A DNA stretch of 45,628 nucleotides, from assembly GCA_030695565.1 (NCBI GenBank), contig JAUYRZ010000118.1, positions 1 through 45,628 on the forward strand. The letters run 5' to 3'. This DNA comes from Archangium sp. (GTDB lineage: Bacteria; Myxococcota; Myxococcia; Myxococcales; Myxococcaceae). The position numbers and the translations under genes were made by a program. Positions 8,132 through 15,650 of the stretch are shown here, piece after piece; the stretch's first letter is position 1; each line of letters opens with the position of its first letter. Under the pieces are notes generated by a model. It worked only from the letters and a program-made list of their open reading frames with translations. It made no database searches and was not told the DNA's origin.

Positions 8132-8889
8132 TGACCCTGTGCCTGAGCCTCGCCCTCGCCGCGCTTCCGCCCCGGGTGGCGTTGATGACGGCCTCTCGCG
8201 TGAACGTCTCAGAGCGTGACGCCGCCGCGCTCAACGCTCGCCTCGCCGCCGAGCTGAAGGACGCGGGCCTGGTGGTGCTCGAGGTGAACCTGTCCTGCCA
8301 GGGTGAGCTCGCGTGTCTCCAGGCCCAGGGCCGCGGGGTCGACGTCGAGGCGGTCGTGTCCGTCACGCTCGCCACTGGCCCCAGGCAGATCGCCGTCGAC
8401 GTCGAGACCGTCTCGGTGCGCTCGGCGACGTCGATCGATCAGCGCGGGTTCGCCTGGAAGAGCAAGCAGCCGCTCGAGTCGGCAGGCAAGTCGATCGCCG
8501 AGTGCGCTCGCGGCATCGCCGCCCGGGTGCTCGCGGCGCGCCCGCCTGAGACCGCCGAGGTGGCTGGCGATCGACCGGCGAAGGTCGAGCTCACTCCCGC
8601 GCCCCTCGCCGCGGTGCCCGTGGTGGTGGTGACGCCGCCCGTGAGCCGGGTGCCCGAGGTCATCACCGGAGGTGCTGCCCTCGCCCTGGGGGTCGCGGCC
8701 GCCGTGCTCACCGGGCTCGCGGTCGATCAACAGGCGCGGCTGGCCGCCGAGCCGCCGTATTCGCTGACGCTCGAGCAGGCGACCGCGCGCCGCGACGCAG
8801 CGAACGGCACCTTCACCGCGGCCGGCGTCACCGGGGGGACTGCCGGCGCGCTCGCCATTACCTCGCTCCTGTTGTTCATTGTGCGCTGA
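8128..8889 (+). CDS. Exported two-segment envelope protein A, paralog of the next gene
   Basis: A 253-residue protein beginning MMTLCLSLALAALPP, a short signal-peptide-like leader. A domain of about 130 residues follows, containing ALNARLAAELKDAGLVVL and CQGELACLQAQGRGVDVEAV. A Pro/Val linker leads to two hydrophobic segments near the C-terminus (about 187-206 and 235-252), separated by a helical stretch rich in Ala, Gln and Arg. The next gene has the same architecture and similar wording (CDGERACLVELGKNEAHEAV), so the pair are diverged tandem duplicates. The ATG overlaps the kinase stop. I do not recognise a family; a sensory or membrane-anchored partner of the kinase is inferred from coupling only. 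Confidence 0.72.
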   Translation: MMTLCLSLALAALPPRVALMTASRVNVSERDAAALNARLAAELKDAGLVVLEVNLSCQGELACLQAQGRGVDVEAVVSVTLATGPRQIAVDVETVSVRSATSIDQRGFAWKSKQPLESAGKSIAECARGIAARVLAARPPETAEVAGDRPAKVELTPAPLAAVPVVVVTPPVSRVPEVITGGAALALGVAAAVLTGLAVDQQARLAAEPPYSLTLEQATARRDAANGTFTAAGVTGGTAGALAITSLLLFIVR

Positions 8890-8891
8890 AC

Positions 8892-9665
8892 ATGGGTGCC
8901 CGGCTGCTGGTGATGGTGTGTCTCTTCCCCCTGACCTCGTTCGCTGCGGGGAAGGTGCTCCTCACCGCCACCACCCGCGTCGGGCTGAGCGAGAAGTTCG
9001 CCAACGACCTGCTCACCCGCGTGCAGGCCGAGCTCATGAAGGAAGGCCTCACCACCAGGCAGGTCACCCAGTCCTGCGATGGTGAGCGCGCGTGTCTGGT
9101 CGAGCTCGGCAAGAACGAAGCGCACGAGGCGGTCGTCGCGGTGTCGCTGGTGATGAGCGTCAAGTCGATCGTCGTCGATCTCGAAGGCGTGTCCGTCGCC
9201 AGCGGCACGGTGCTCGGTCAGACCAACTTCAAGTTGAAGAACGCCGACGCCCCCTTTCCCGAGAGCGTCACCACGTTCGCGCGGGGCCTGGGCCAGCAGC
9301 TCGAGGCTGAGAAGAAGGCGAGGCAGCTCGCCCTCGACGCGCCGGTCAAGCCCGTGCTCGAGCCGGCTGAGATGCAGCAAGTCGAAGTGGTACCGCTTGC
9401 GGCTGCGCCGACGAAAGGGCCGGTGATGGTCACCAGCATCGCCGCAGGAGCCGCGCTCATCGCCGCAGTGGTGTTGTTCGGAGTCGGCGCCAGCCAGCAA
9501 GCCCAACTTCCGCCGCGCGAGTCCATGCTCCCGCCGCTCGCGCCCGAACGCGCGCAGCAGCTCATCGATGGCGCGAACACCGCCTACACCGGCGCCGGCA
9601 TCGCGGGTGGCGCGGCGGGTGGGCTTGCGGTCACCGCCTTCATTCTGGGCGTGACCTCGAAATGA
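8892..9665 (+). CDS. Exported two-segment envelope protein B, paralog of the preceding gene
   Basis: A 257-residue protein with a signal peptide (MGARLLVMVCLFPLTSFAAG). Its soluble domain includes LTATTRVGLSEKFANDLLTR, a single Cys pair region CDGERAC, and a strand region VVAVSLVMSVKSIVVDLEGV. It ends in two hydrophobic Gly/Ala segments (about 177-195 and 234-254), matching the preceding gene in order and spacing. It starts two bases after the previous stop and its own TGA overlaps the next ATG (ATGA at 9662). Presumably it is exported and anchored by the C-terminal helices. Function unknown. Confidence 0.72.
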   Translation: MGARLLVMVCLFPLTSFAAGKVLLTATTRVGLSEKFANDLLTRVQAELMKEGLTTRQVTQSCDGERACLVELGKNEAHEAVVAVSLVMSVKSIVVDLEGVSVASGTVLGQTNFKLKNADAPFPESVTTFARGLGQQLEAEKKARQLALDAPVKPVLEPAEMQQVEVVPLAAAPTKGPVMVTSIAAGAALIAAVVLFGVGASQQAQLPPRESMLPPLAPERAQQLIDGANTAYTGAGIAGGAAGGLAVTAFILGVTSK

Positions 9666-11230
9666 AGCGCACGTGGGTGTTCGTCAGCCTCGCTACGTTG
9701 AGCGCCTGCCACTGCGTGCGCCTCGAGGACTACCGCGTGTGCGACGCCACGGTCGATTGCAGCAGCACCGCCGACGCCAGCATCGACGACGCGGGTGGCC
9801 CGGTGAATGACGATGGTGGAGTCGATGGAGGCGCCTGTGTCCCCGACGGCCTGGTGGATCAGCTCGACCCGCTCGGCCTCGACACCGACTGTGACGGCGT
9901 CGATGGTGTGAAGGGCCGGCAGCTCTACGTCGACCGCGATCAAGGCAATGACAGCCGGGCGCTCCCCGGCGACCCCCTGCAGCCGTTCGCCACCCTCACC
10001 GCCGCGCTGAACTTCGCGGCGAGCGCTGACGGCGGTACCTGGGACGCGGTGCTGGTGACGTCTGGCGGCTACGACGAGCTCGGCGTGGTGTGGCGCGCGA
10101 ACGTCGACCTCTGGGGTGGGCGCAGCGGGAGCGGCACCTGGGCGCCGACGGCCTCCATGTCGAACCTGCGCGGTGGGAGCGTAGCGCTCGTCATTCAAGA
10201 CGTGCAGGGGCGGACGATGCGGGGCTTTCAGGTGCGTGCCGGGAGCGGACCGCCGCTGTCGATCGCCGTGCTGGTGGAGAACGCCAGTCCCCGCTTCGTC
10301 GACGTGCAGCTCTACGGTGGCGCGGGCGGAGCGGGTGCGACCGGCGACCTCGAGCCCCTCGCCGACGCGGGCCCGGGAAACGCCGGCTTCGCGGGCGTGG
10401 CCTCCGGGTTCACATTCAACCCCGGCCCGCCCGGCGTGTGTGGTGGTGAAGCGGCCTACGCGGGGGGCGCGGCGGCCAAGAATTCGGGGGCCTTCGGCTC
10501 TCGAGGTGAGGGCCCCGACGGCGGCGCGCCGGGTGGCCCGCCCCTCGGGTGCACCATGCCCAGCGTGCAGGCTGAGCGCGGCTCTGATGGAGATGCGGGC
10601 GCCGACGGGGCGCCTGGTACGCCGGCGATGGCCTTCGGTTCGCTCGCGCCCCCCAACGAAAAGCTCGAGTGGCTCTCAGCGAACGGGGCGGCGGGTTCGT
10701 TCGGCACCTCGGGGCTGCCGGGCCAGGGGGGGGGCGGTGGGGGTGCGCCTGTGCTCACCTTATCTGATTCGTCGAGCGGCGGCTCGGGCGGGAGCGGCGG
10801 ATGTCCCGGCGCGCGTGGGCTCGGCGGTTCGACGGGTGGCCCCACGTTCGGGCTCGTCGTGCGCGGCGGCCGGCCCTTCCTCGGTGCAGACACCTTCGTT
10901 CTCGCCGGAGCGGGCGGCGTCGGTGGCCAGGGCGGCCCCTCGGGTGCGGGGTTGCCTGGCGGTGCAGGTGGCGCCGCGGGCCCACCTCCTGCGCTCCCCG
11001 AGTGCACTTTGTTTGTCTACGGCAGCGGGGCACCGGGCGGCGCGGGTGGGCGAGGTGGCCATGGAGGCCGCGGCGGTGGTGGCGCTGGCGGTCACTCGGT
11101 GGCCATTTATTGCGACCTCGACGGCGGCTTCGAGCTCGACGGGGGCTCGCTCATGACGGGCCCTGCGGGCAGCGGCAGCGACGGAGCTCGCGACGGAGTT
11201 TCGATTCCCACGCGGGGTTGCGCGCTGTGA
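9662..11230 (+). CDS. Collagen-like Gly-rich lipoprotein 1 with DUF1565-like N-terminal domain
   Basis: A 522-residue surface protein. The leader MKRTWVFVSLATLSAC is a lipoprotein signal with LSAC as lipobox. After a Cys- and Asp-rich region comes LYVDRDQGNDSRALPGDPLQ followed by PFATLTAALNFA. This is the opening of DUF1565/right-handed beta-helix proteins, in which parallel records are listed. Residues from about 215 to the end are very rich in Gly with Ala/Pro in GGAGG, GAPG and GxxG runs, recalling collagen-like or PE-PGRS-like surface stalks. The next gene is a diverged duplicate of the same design. It is coupled at both ends by 4-base overlaps (ATGA, GTGA). No catalytic motif is visible; adhesion or matrix binding is a guess. 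Confidence 0.8.
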   Translation: MKRTWVFVSLATLSACHCVRLEDYRVCDATVDCSSTADASIDDAGGPVNDDGGVDGGACVPDGLVDQLDPLGLDTDCDGVDGVKGRQLYVDRDQGNDSRALPGDPLQPFATLTAALNFAASADGGTWDAVLVTSGGYDELGVVWRANVDLWGGRSGSGTWAPTASMSNLRGGSVALVIQDVQGRTMRGFQVRAGSGPPLSIAVLVENASPRFVDVQLYGGAGGAGATGDLEPLADAGPGNAGFAGVASGFTFNPGPPGVCGGEAAYAGGAAAKNSGAFGSRGEGPDGGAPGGPPLGCTMPSVQAERGSDGDAGADGAPGTPAMAFGSLAPPNEKLEWLSANGAAGSFGTSGLPGQGGGGGGAPVLTLSDSSSGGSGGSGGCPGARGLGGSTGGPTFGLVVRGGRPFLGADTFVLAGAGGVGGQGGPSGAGLPGGAGGAAGPPPALPECTLFVYGSGAPGGAGGRGGHGGRGGGGAGGHSVAIYCDLDGGFELDGGSLMTGPAGSGSDGARDGVSIPTRGCAL

Positions 11231-13038
11231 CGGCCCGCTCCCCGACCTGGCTCTTCGTCTCGAGCGTACTTTTGCTCGGGGCGTGTCAGTGCGTGCCGCT
11301 CCCCGCCGAGCTGCGCTGCACTGCGAGTTCGTGCGCGCCGGGTGAGACCTGCGGTGACGATGGCCGCTGCGCCGTGCGCGTGGGGGATGCAGGCTGCACG
11401 CCCCTCACCGACTGCGTCACCGCGGGGCGCGAGTGCGGCCTGCTCGAGACCGGCTGCGGTGAAGTCGCGTGCGGCGAGTGTTCGATGGGCACCACCTGCG
11501 GCGCCGTGGTGCGCGGCCGCTGCGCTCCGTGCGACCCGGCGGCCGCCGACCTGCCCGACCCCGACTTCGTCGACAGCAACTGCGATGGCCTCGACGGCAC
11601 CATCGACGGCGGGCTCTTCGTCGACCCCGAGTCGGGCAGCGATCTCAACCCCGGTACGCTCTCGCGGCCCCTCTACTCTCTGGCGCAGGCCGCGGTGGTC
11701 ATCGAGGCCAACCCCGGCTTTCACACCGTCTTCATCTCGCAGGGCACCACCGAGGGGCTCACGTGGCGTTCGCCCGTGTCACTCGCCGGTGGCTACCGCA
11801 CGCCGGAGTGGTCGAGGAGCCGCTCCCTCGTCTCGCGGGTGCGCGCGAGGGGTACGGGCCTGCGGCTCGAGAAGCTGCCCTCGAGCGTGAGCATCTCGCA
11901 GCTCACCATCGAGAGCACCCCGGGCGACGCAGGCACGGCGAGCATCGGGTTGATGGTGTTCGAATCGCCCGTCACGTTGCAGCAGCTGGTGGTGCTCGCA
12001 GGCGATGGCCCTCCGGGGCTCCGCGGGAGCGATGGCGTCAGGGGGGCCAACGGCGGCGCGGGTGGCGCCGGCGTCATCGGCACCTCGGGCCAGCTCTGTG
12101 ATGCGGGCTGCAGCGAGTCGCCGGTGGAGGGCCGCGGCGGTGACGGTGGGGTGGGCCCCTGCGGCGAGGGTCGGCCGGGCCTCGCGTCCGAGCTCTCGAC
12201 GGTCGATGAAGTCTCGAGCCTCGACGGGGTTCTCTTGCGCCCCGAGGGCGCCGGCTGCGGCGAGTGCCCCTGCGTGAGCGGCCGCGGCAACTTCGAAAGC
12301 TTGCTGGGCCTCGACGCCCCACCCGTCAGCAGCGTCCCAGCGCCGGGTGATGCGGGGCTCGATGGGCTGCCCGGGCCTCGGGGCGCAGGTGGGCTCGATG
12401 GCGGCCAGTGGCTTCCCCTCGTCGGCGTGTCGGGTGGCGCGGGTGCTCCAGGCCGTCCCGGCGAGGGCGGCAGCGCGGGGGGCCGCGCGGTGTACGGGCT
12501 CAACCTGGACGACGGCGGCCAGAGCCTGCTCTCGGTCGTGCTCGGCTCGAGCGGCGGTGGCGGCGGCGCCCCTGGCTGTGGCGGCAGTGCGGGTGGAGGC
12601 GGCGTGCAAGGCGGCGCGAGCATCGGCCTCGTCATCTTCGGTGCCAGCCCGCGGTTGCAGGACGTCGGGGTGATTGCGGGGCTGGGTGGCGCAGGGGGCG
12701 CGCCAGGCCTCGGAGGCGAGGGCGGAAGTGGGGGAGCCGGGGGGGCTGGTGGCCCGCGCCTGAACGCCGCGTGCGAGCCGGCGCCGATTCTCTCTCGCTT
12801 CGGGCTGAGCTGGCCGGGCGCGCCGTCGGGGAGCGACTCGTTCTTCAGCGGCGGCGCTGGCGGAACTGGAGGCATGGGCGGCGTTGGCGGCCGCGGCGGT
12901 GCAGGCAGTGCGGGGGCTCCGGGGCCGAGCGTCGGCGTGTGGTGCGAGCGCAGCACGGTGTCACTGGCGCAAGTGCAGGTGCTGGTCAGCCCCGCTCGAG
13001 ACGGTGGGGTCTCGGTGGTTTCGCTCGACTGCCAGTGA
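11227..13038 (+). CDS. Collagen-like Gly-rich lipoprotein 2
   Basis: A 603-residue protein. The start is GTG 11227, overlapping the previous TGA (GTGA). It gives a clean lipoprotein leader ending LLLGAC with Cys+1; longer in-frame starts are out-of-frame translation of the previous gene. A Cys-rich block follows (CTASSCAPGETCGDDGRC; CGLLETGCGEVACGEC), then a DNCDGLDG-like acidic motif (DSNCDGLDGTIDGG). Next comes the same parallel-helix opening as lipoprotein 1 (FVDPESGSDLNPG) and long Gly-rich collagen-like runs (GGAGAPGRPGEGGSAGG and others). It is the last gene of the operon; 115 bp separate it from the Skp-like gene. Probably outer-membrane anchored and surface exposed. Confidence 0.8.
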   Translation: MTARSPTWLFVSSVLLLGACQCVPLPAELRCTASSCAPGETCGDDGRCAVRVGDAGCTPLTDCVTAGRECGLLETGCGEVACGECSMGTTCGAVVRGRCAPCDPAAADLPDPDFVDSNCDGLDGTIDGGLFVDPESGSDLNPGTLSRPLYSLAQAAVVIEANPGFHTVFISQGTTEGLTWRSPVSLAGGYRTPEWSRSRSLVSRVRARGTGLRLEKLPSSVSISQLTIESTPGDAGTASIGLMVFESPVTLQQLVVLAGDGPPGLRGSDGVRGANGGAGGAGVIGTSGQLCDAGCSESPVEGRGGDGGVGPCGEGRPGLASELSTVDEVSSLDGVLLRPEGAGCGECPCVSGRGNFESLLGLDAPPVSSVPAPGDAGLDGLPGPRGAGGLDGGQWLPLVGVSGGAGAPGRPGEGGSAGGRAVYGLNLDDGGQSLLSVVLGSSGGGGGAPGCGGSAGGGGVQGGASIGLVIFGASPRLQDVGVIAGLGGAGGAPGLGGEGGSGGAGGAGGPRLNAACEPAPILSRFGLSWPGAPSGSDSFFSGGAGGTGGMGGVGGRGGAGSAGAPGPSVGVWCERSTVSLAQVQVLVSPARDGGVSVVSLDCQ

Positions 13039-13072
13039 GCTGAAGCGAACCCCACCGGTGCAGGGGTTGAAC

Positions 13073-13113
13073 ACGCGCGGCGCTGATGGACTTCCAATCC
13101 CGTTCACAGGCAT
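13073..13113 (-). pseudogene. N-terminal stub of a second MPVNGIG protein
   Basis: Reading leftward from ATG 13113 gives MPVNGIGSPSAPRVF, matching the first residues of the barrel-like protein at 118-1218. Similarity ends there, and the frame continues only as antisense of lipoprotein 2. The remainder of this sister gene is absent. The stub shows that a complete divergent pair (barrel-like gene and Skp-like gene) once existed around one copy of the repeat. Confidence 0.7.
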
Positions 13114-13242
13114 ATGGGCCTCACTTTCACCCCGAACACTCCGGAGCTGCGCAATGGCTACCCTGCTCGTCGTCGATCTCGCCGCCCTCCTCGACACCAG
13201 CAAAGTCGGAGCCGACGCCGCCAGGGGGTTGGAGAAGACCTG
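13073..13242. repeat. 170-bp direct repeat, right copy
   Basis: Partner of 1178-1347, offset 11,895 bases, same orientation and no gaps. Here the rightward gene (Skp-like) is intact and the leftward gene is only a stub. The GGAG box and ATG of the rightward gene are identical in both copies. Confidence 0.85.
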
Positions 13243-13483
13243 GGCCGAGGCAAAGAAGCTGCCCGATGAGAAGCGCCAGGAGCTCCTGGCCGAGCTGCAG
13301 AACAAGCGTGATGCGCTGCGAGAGGCCCTGTTCGCCCGCGCGCGCCCCTTGCTCGCGGAGATCGCCAGGGAAAAGAAGGCCGACGCGGTGCTCGATAAGA
13401 GCGCGGTGTTGTGGGGCAAGGGCGACGACGTGACCAAGGTGTTGATCAAGAAGATCGACGCCGCAGGTCCGCTCAAACTCTGA
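13154..13483 (+). CDS. Skp/OmpH-like helical protein without signal peptide
   Basis: A 109-residue protein. The opening LLVVDLAALLDTSKVGADAA resembles the first strand and helix of OmpH/Skp chaperones. A charged helical middle follows (KKLPDEKRQELLAELQNKRD and onward), and the ending VLDKSAVLWGKGDDVTKVLIKKID matches the family's closing strand and helix. True Skp is periplasmic, about 160 residues, and has a signal peptide. This protein is shorter and its ATG has no leader, so it is probably cytoplasmic or not a chaperone. GGAG lies seven bases before ATG 13154. A truncated copy of its 5' end is at 1259-1348. Its stop is only two bases from the stop of the convergent tesB-like gene. Confidence 0.7.
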   Translation: MATLLVVDLAALLDTSKVGADAARGLEKTWAEAKKLPDEKRQELLAELQNKRDALREALFARARPLLAEIAREKKADAVLDKSAVLWGKGDDVTKVLIKKIDAAGPLKL

Positions 13484-13485
13484 GC

Positions 13486-14343
13486 TTACCGCTTGCGAAT
13501 CAACCCCTGCTGCGCAGTCGACGCGACCAGCCGCCCATCTCTCGAATAGATCCGCCCGTTCACCAAACCCCGCGCACCTGAAGCGCGAGGGCTCTCCATC
13601 ACGTGCAGCAGCCACTCATCGGCACGGAACGCGGCGTGAAACCACACCGCATGATCCACGCTCGCGACCTGCATGCCCGGCGTGAGCCACGTCGCCCCGT
13701 GCGGCTTGAGCGACGTGGTGATGAACGAAAAGTCTGACGCATACGCCAGCAGCGCCTGATGCAGGCCCGGCGTCTCGGGGACCACGGCAGTCGCCTTGAA
13801 CCACACGCACCGCTCGGGGGGGTTCTTCCCGGTGAGGAACACATCAGGCTCGCCCACGGTGCGGATCTCGATCGGCCGTTCGGCCAGCGCCCGGTCGCGC
13901 ATGAACTCAGGCAGCAGGTCACCGGCCTTCGCGAAACGTTCCTGATCGGTCGGAACCTGCTCGGGAGGCGGGACCTGCGGCATGTCGATCTGATGATCGA
14001 AGCCCGGCTCCACTTTCTGGAAGCTGGCCGACATGTCGAAGATGGGGTGACCGTGTTGAATGGCCTTCACCCGCCGCGTGGTGAACGACGAACCATCGCG
14101 CGAACGGTCGACGTCGTAGACGATGGGCGCGCTCACATCACCGGGCCGCAAGAAGTACGCGTGCAGCGAGTGCACCGGGCGATCTGCCGGCACCGTGTGC
14201 AGCGCGGCGAAGAGCGCCTGGCCGATCACCTGCCCGCCGTACACCGTGCCCCAGCCGAGATCCTGGCTCTGCCCGCGGTAGAGATTTTCTTCGATGCGCT
14301 CCAAAGAGAGCAGCTTGATCAGTTCGTCGAGAACGGTCGCCAC
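13486..14343 (-). CDS. tesB: Acyl-CoA thioesterase II
   Basis: Hydrolyses acyl-CoA to free fatty acid and CoA in the cytoplasm. The 285 residues match the double hot-dog TesB family length. Residues 1-110 hold the first hot-dog, with WGTVYGGQVIGQALFAALHT, PVHSLHAYFLRPGD and DGSSFTTRRVKAIQ. Near the C-terminus are SVDHAVWFHAAFRADEW, carrying the catalytic Asp region, and LVASTAQQGLIRKR, carrying the Gln region known in E. coli TesB. It is convergent with the Skp-like gene and divergent from the NHL lipoprotein, with 89 bp between starts. No operon partner. Confidence 0.95.
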   Translation of the reverse strand: MATVLDELIKLLSLERIEENLYRGQSQDLGWGTVYGGQVIGQALFAALHTVPADRPVHSLHAYFLRPGDVSAPIVYDVDRSRDGSSFTTRRVKAIQHGHPIFDMSASFQKVEPGFDHQIDMPQVPPPEQVPTDQERFAKAGDLLPEFMRDRALAERPIEIRTVGEPDVFLTGKNPPERCVWFKATAVVPETPGLHQALLAYASDFSFITTSLKPHGATWLTPGMQVASVDHAVWFHAAFRADEWLLHVMESPRASGARGLVNGRIYSRDGRLVASTAQQGLIRKR

Positions 14344-14432
14344 GAGGGCCCTCTAACCGGCGGGTCACGCGAAGGCGCGAGAGAAATTCGAGAGTGGTTG
14401 CGTGGCTCCACCTCGGCCGACATGCTCCGCCC

Positions 14433-15650
14433 GTGATTGCACGCCTGTCTCGACTCGCCGTTGCCACGCTCGTGCTGAGCAACTGCGCGCAGCCCTCCGT
14501 TGTCGATGCGGGCCCGCGAACGACCATCGCCACGATCGCCGGCAGCAATGGGGCGGCCGGCGCGTTCGCAGACGGGCCCGCTGCGGAGGCGCGTTTCGAT
14601 CTCCCCGAAGGGCTCGCGCTCGACACGGCAAACCAACACCTGTTCATCGCCGACTCCGTCAACCACGTCATCAGGCGCCTCGAGCTGGCGACCGGCGAAG
14701 TCACCACCGTCGCTGGCACGCCCTCGCAGTCGGGCTTCGCTGACTCCGACGCCGACGGTGGCACGCGGCTGCATCTGCCCCGGAACCTGGTCTTCGCACC
14801 CGGCGGGCGCAGCCTCTACTTCACGGACACGGGCAACTCGGTCATTCGGCGCCTCGATCTCGAGACAGGGCGCGTGTCGACGAAGTACGGCGTCGCGCGA
14901 TCACCCGGCACCGATGATGGCCGCGGCCTCAACGCGCGCTTCGGCAGGTCTGGCCTCTTCGGAGCACTGCCCTGGGGCGGCGGGCTGGTCATCGACGCGC
15001 AGAACGACGCCGGGCCCCGCATGTACGTGGCCGACTCGGCCAACCAGACCATTCGCTCCATCGACCTCGTCACGGACGACGTCACCACCATCGCCGGAAG
15101 GCCCGGAGTGGAAGGCGCCGCCGATGGCCCCGCCCTCAGCGCGGCCTTCAACAAGCCCTCGGGGCTCGGCCTGAGCGGAAGAAAGCTCTTCATCACCGAG
15201 GCCAACAACCTCACCATCCGGCGCCTCGACCTCGACACGAAGCAGGTGATCACGGTCGCAGGCAAGGCGCCGGAGAACCCCAAACACTTCTGCGAGAACA
15301 TCAGCCCGGTCTTGCCGCCCGAGTGTGGCTCGACCGATTCCCCTGATGGGCTGGAAGCGCGGTTTCGCTTTCCCTTCGGCGTCGAGCCCGATGATCGCGG
15401 CGGTTTCTTCGTCGTCGATTCGCACAACAACCTCATTCGACGTTTCGACCCTGCCTCGTCAGCGGTCACCACGGTCGCGGGCACCCAGCTGACGGTGCTG
15501 CACGATCTCATTCACCCCAGCGAAGACACGGGGGCGGGGCAGGAGGGCACCTTCTCACACCCCTCGCACGCGGTCTTTCTGCCCCCTCGCACGCTGTACG
15601 TGTCGGATCGTTCGGCGAACTGCATCAGGCGCGTCGAGCTCGCGGACTGA
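14433..15650 (+). CDS. NHL-repeat beta-propeller lipoprotein
   Basis: A 405-residue protein. The GTG at 14433 gives a lipoprotein leader (IARLSRLAVATLVLSNC) with LSNC as lipobox; an earlier in-frame GTG would spoil it. Six NHL-type blades can be counted by their repeated ends: IADSVNHVIRRLEL, FTDTGNSVIRRLDL, VADSANQTIRSIDL, ITEANNLTIRRLDL, VDSHNNLIRRFD and VSDRSANCIRRVEL. Most are followed by VTTVAG-type turns. A six-bladed propeller facing the periplasm or cell surface is expected, for binding rather than catalysis. Its last 96 bases overlap, convergently, the end of the amidoligase-like gene. Confidence 0.88.
   Translation: MIARLSRLAVATLVLSNCAQPSVVDAGPRTTIATIAGSNGAAGAFADGPAAEARFDLPEGLALDTANQHLFIADSVNHVIRRLELATGEVTTVAGTPSQSGFADSDADGGTRLHLPRNLVFAPGGRSLYFTDTGNSVIRRLDLETGRVSTKYGVARSPGTDDGRGLNARFGRSGLFGALPWGGGLVIDAQNDAGPRMYVADSANQTIRSIDLVTDDVTTIAGRPGVEGAADGPALSAAFNKPSGLGLSGRKLFITEANNLTIRRLDLDTKQVITVAGKAPENPKHFCENISPVLPPECGSTDSPDGLEARFRFPFGVEPDDRGGFFVVDSHNNLIRRFDPASSAVTTVAGTQLTVLHDLIHPSEDTGAGQEGTFSHPSHAVFLPPRTLYVSDRSANCIRRVELAD

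Noticed and set aside
9662-13038. Gly-rich proteins read as low-complexity artefacts
   Set aside because: Both have lipoprotein leaders, a conserved non-repetitive head, and coupled starts, so they are real genes.
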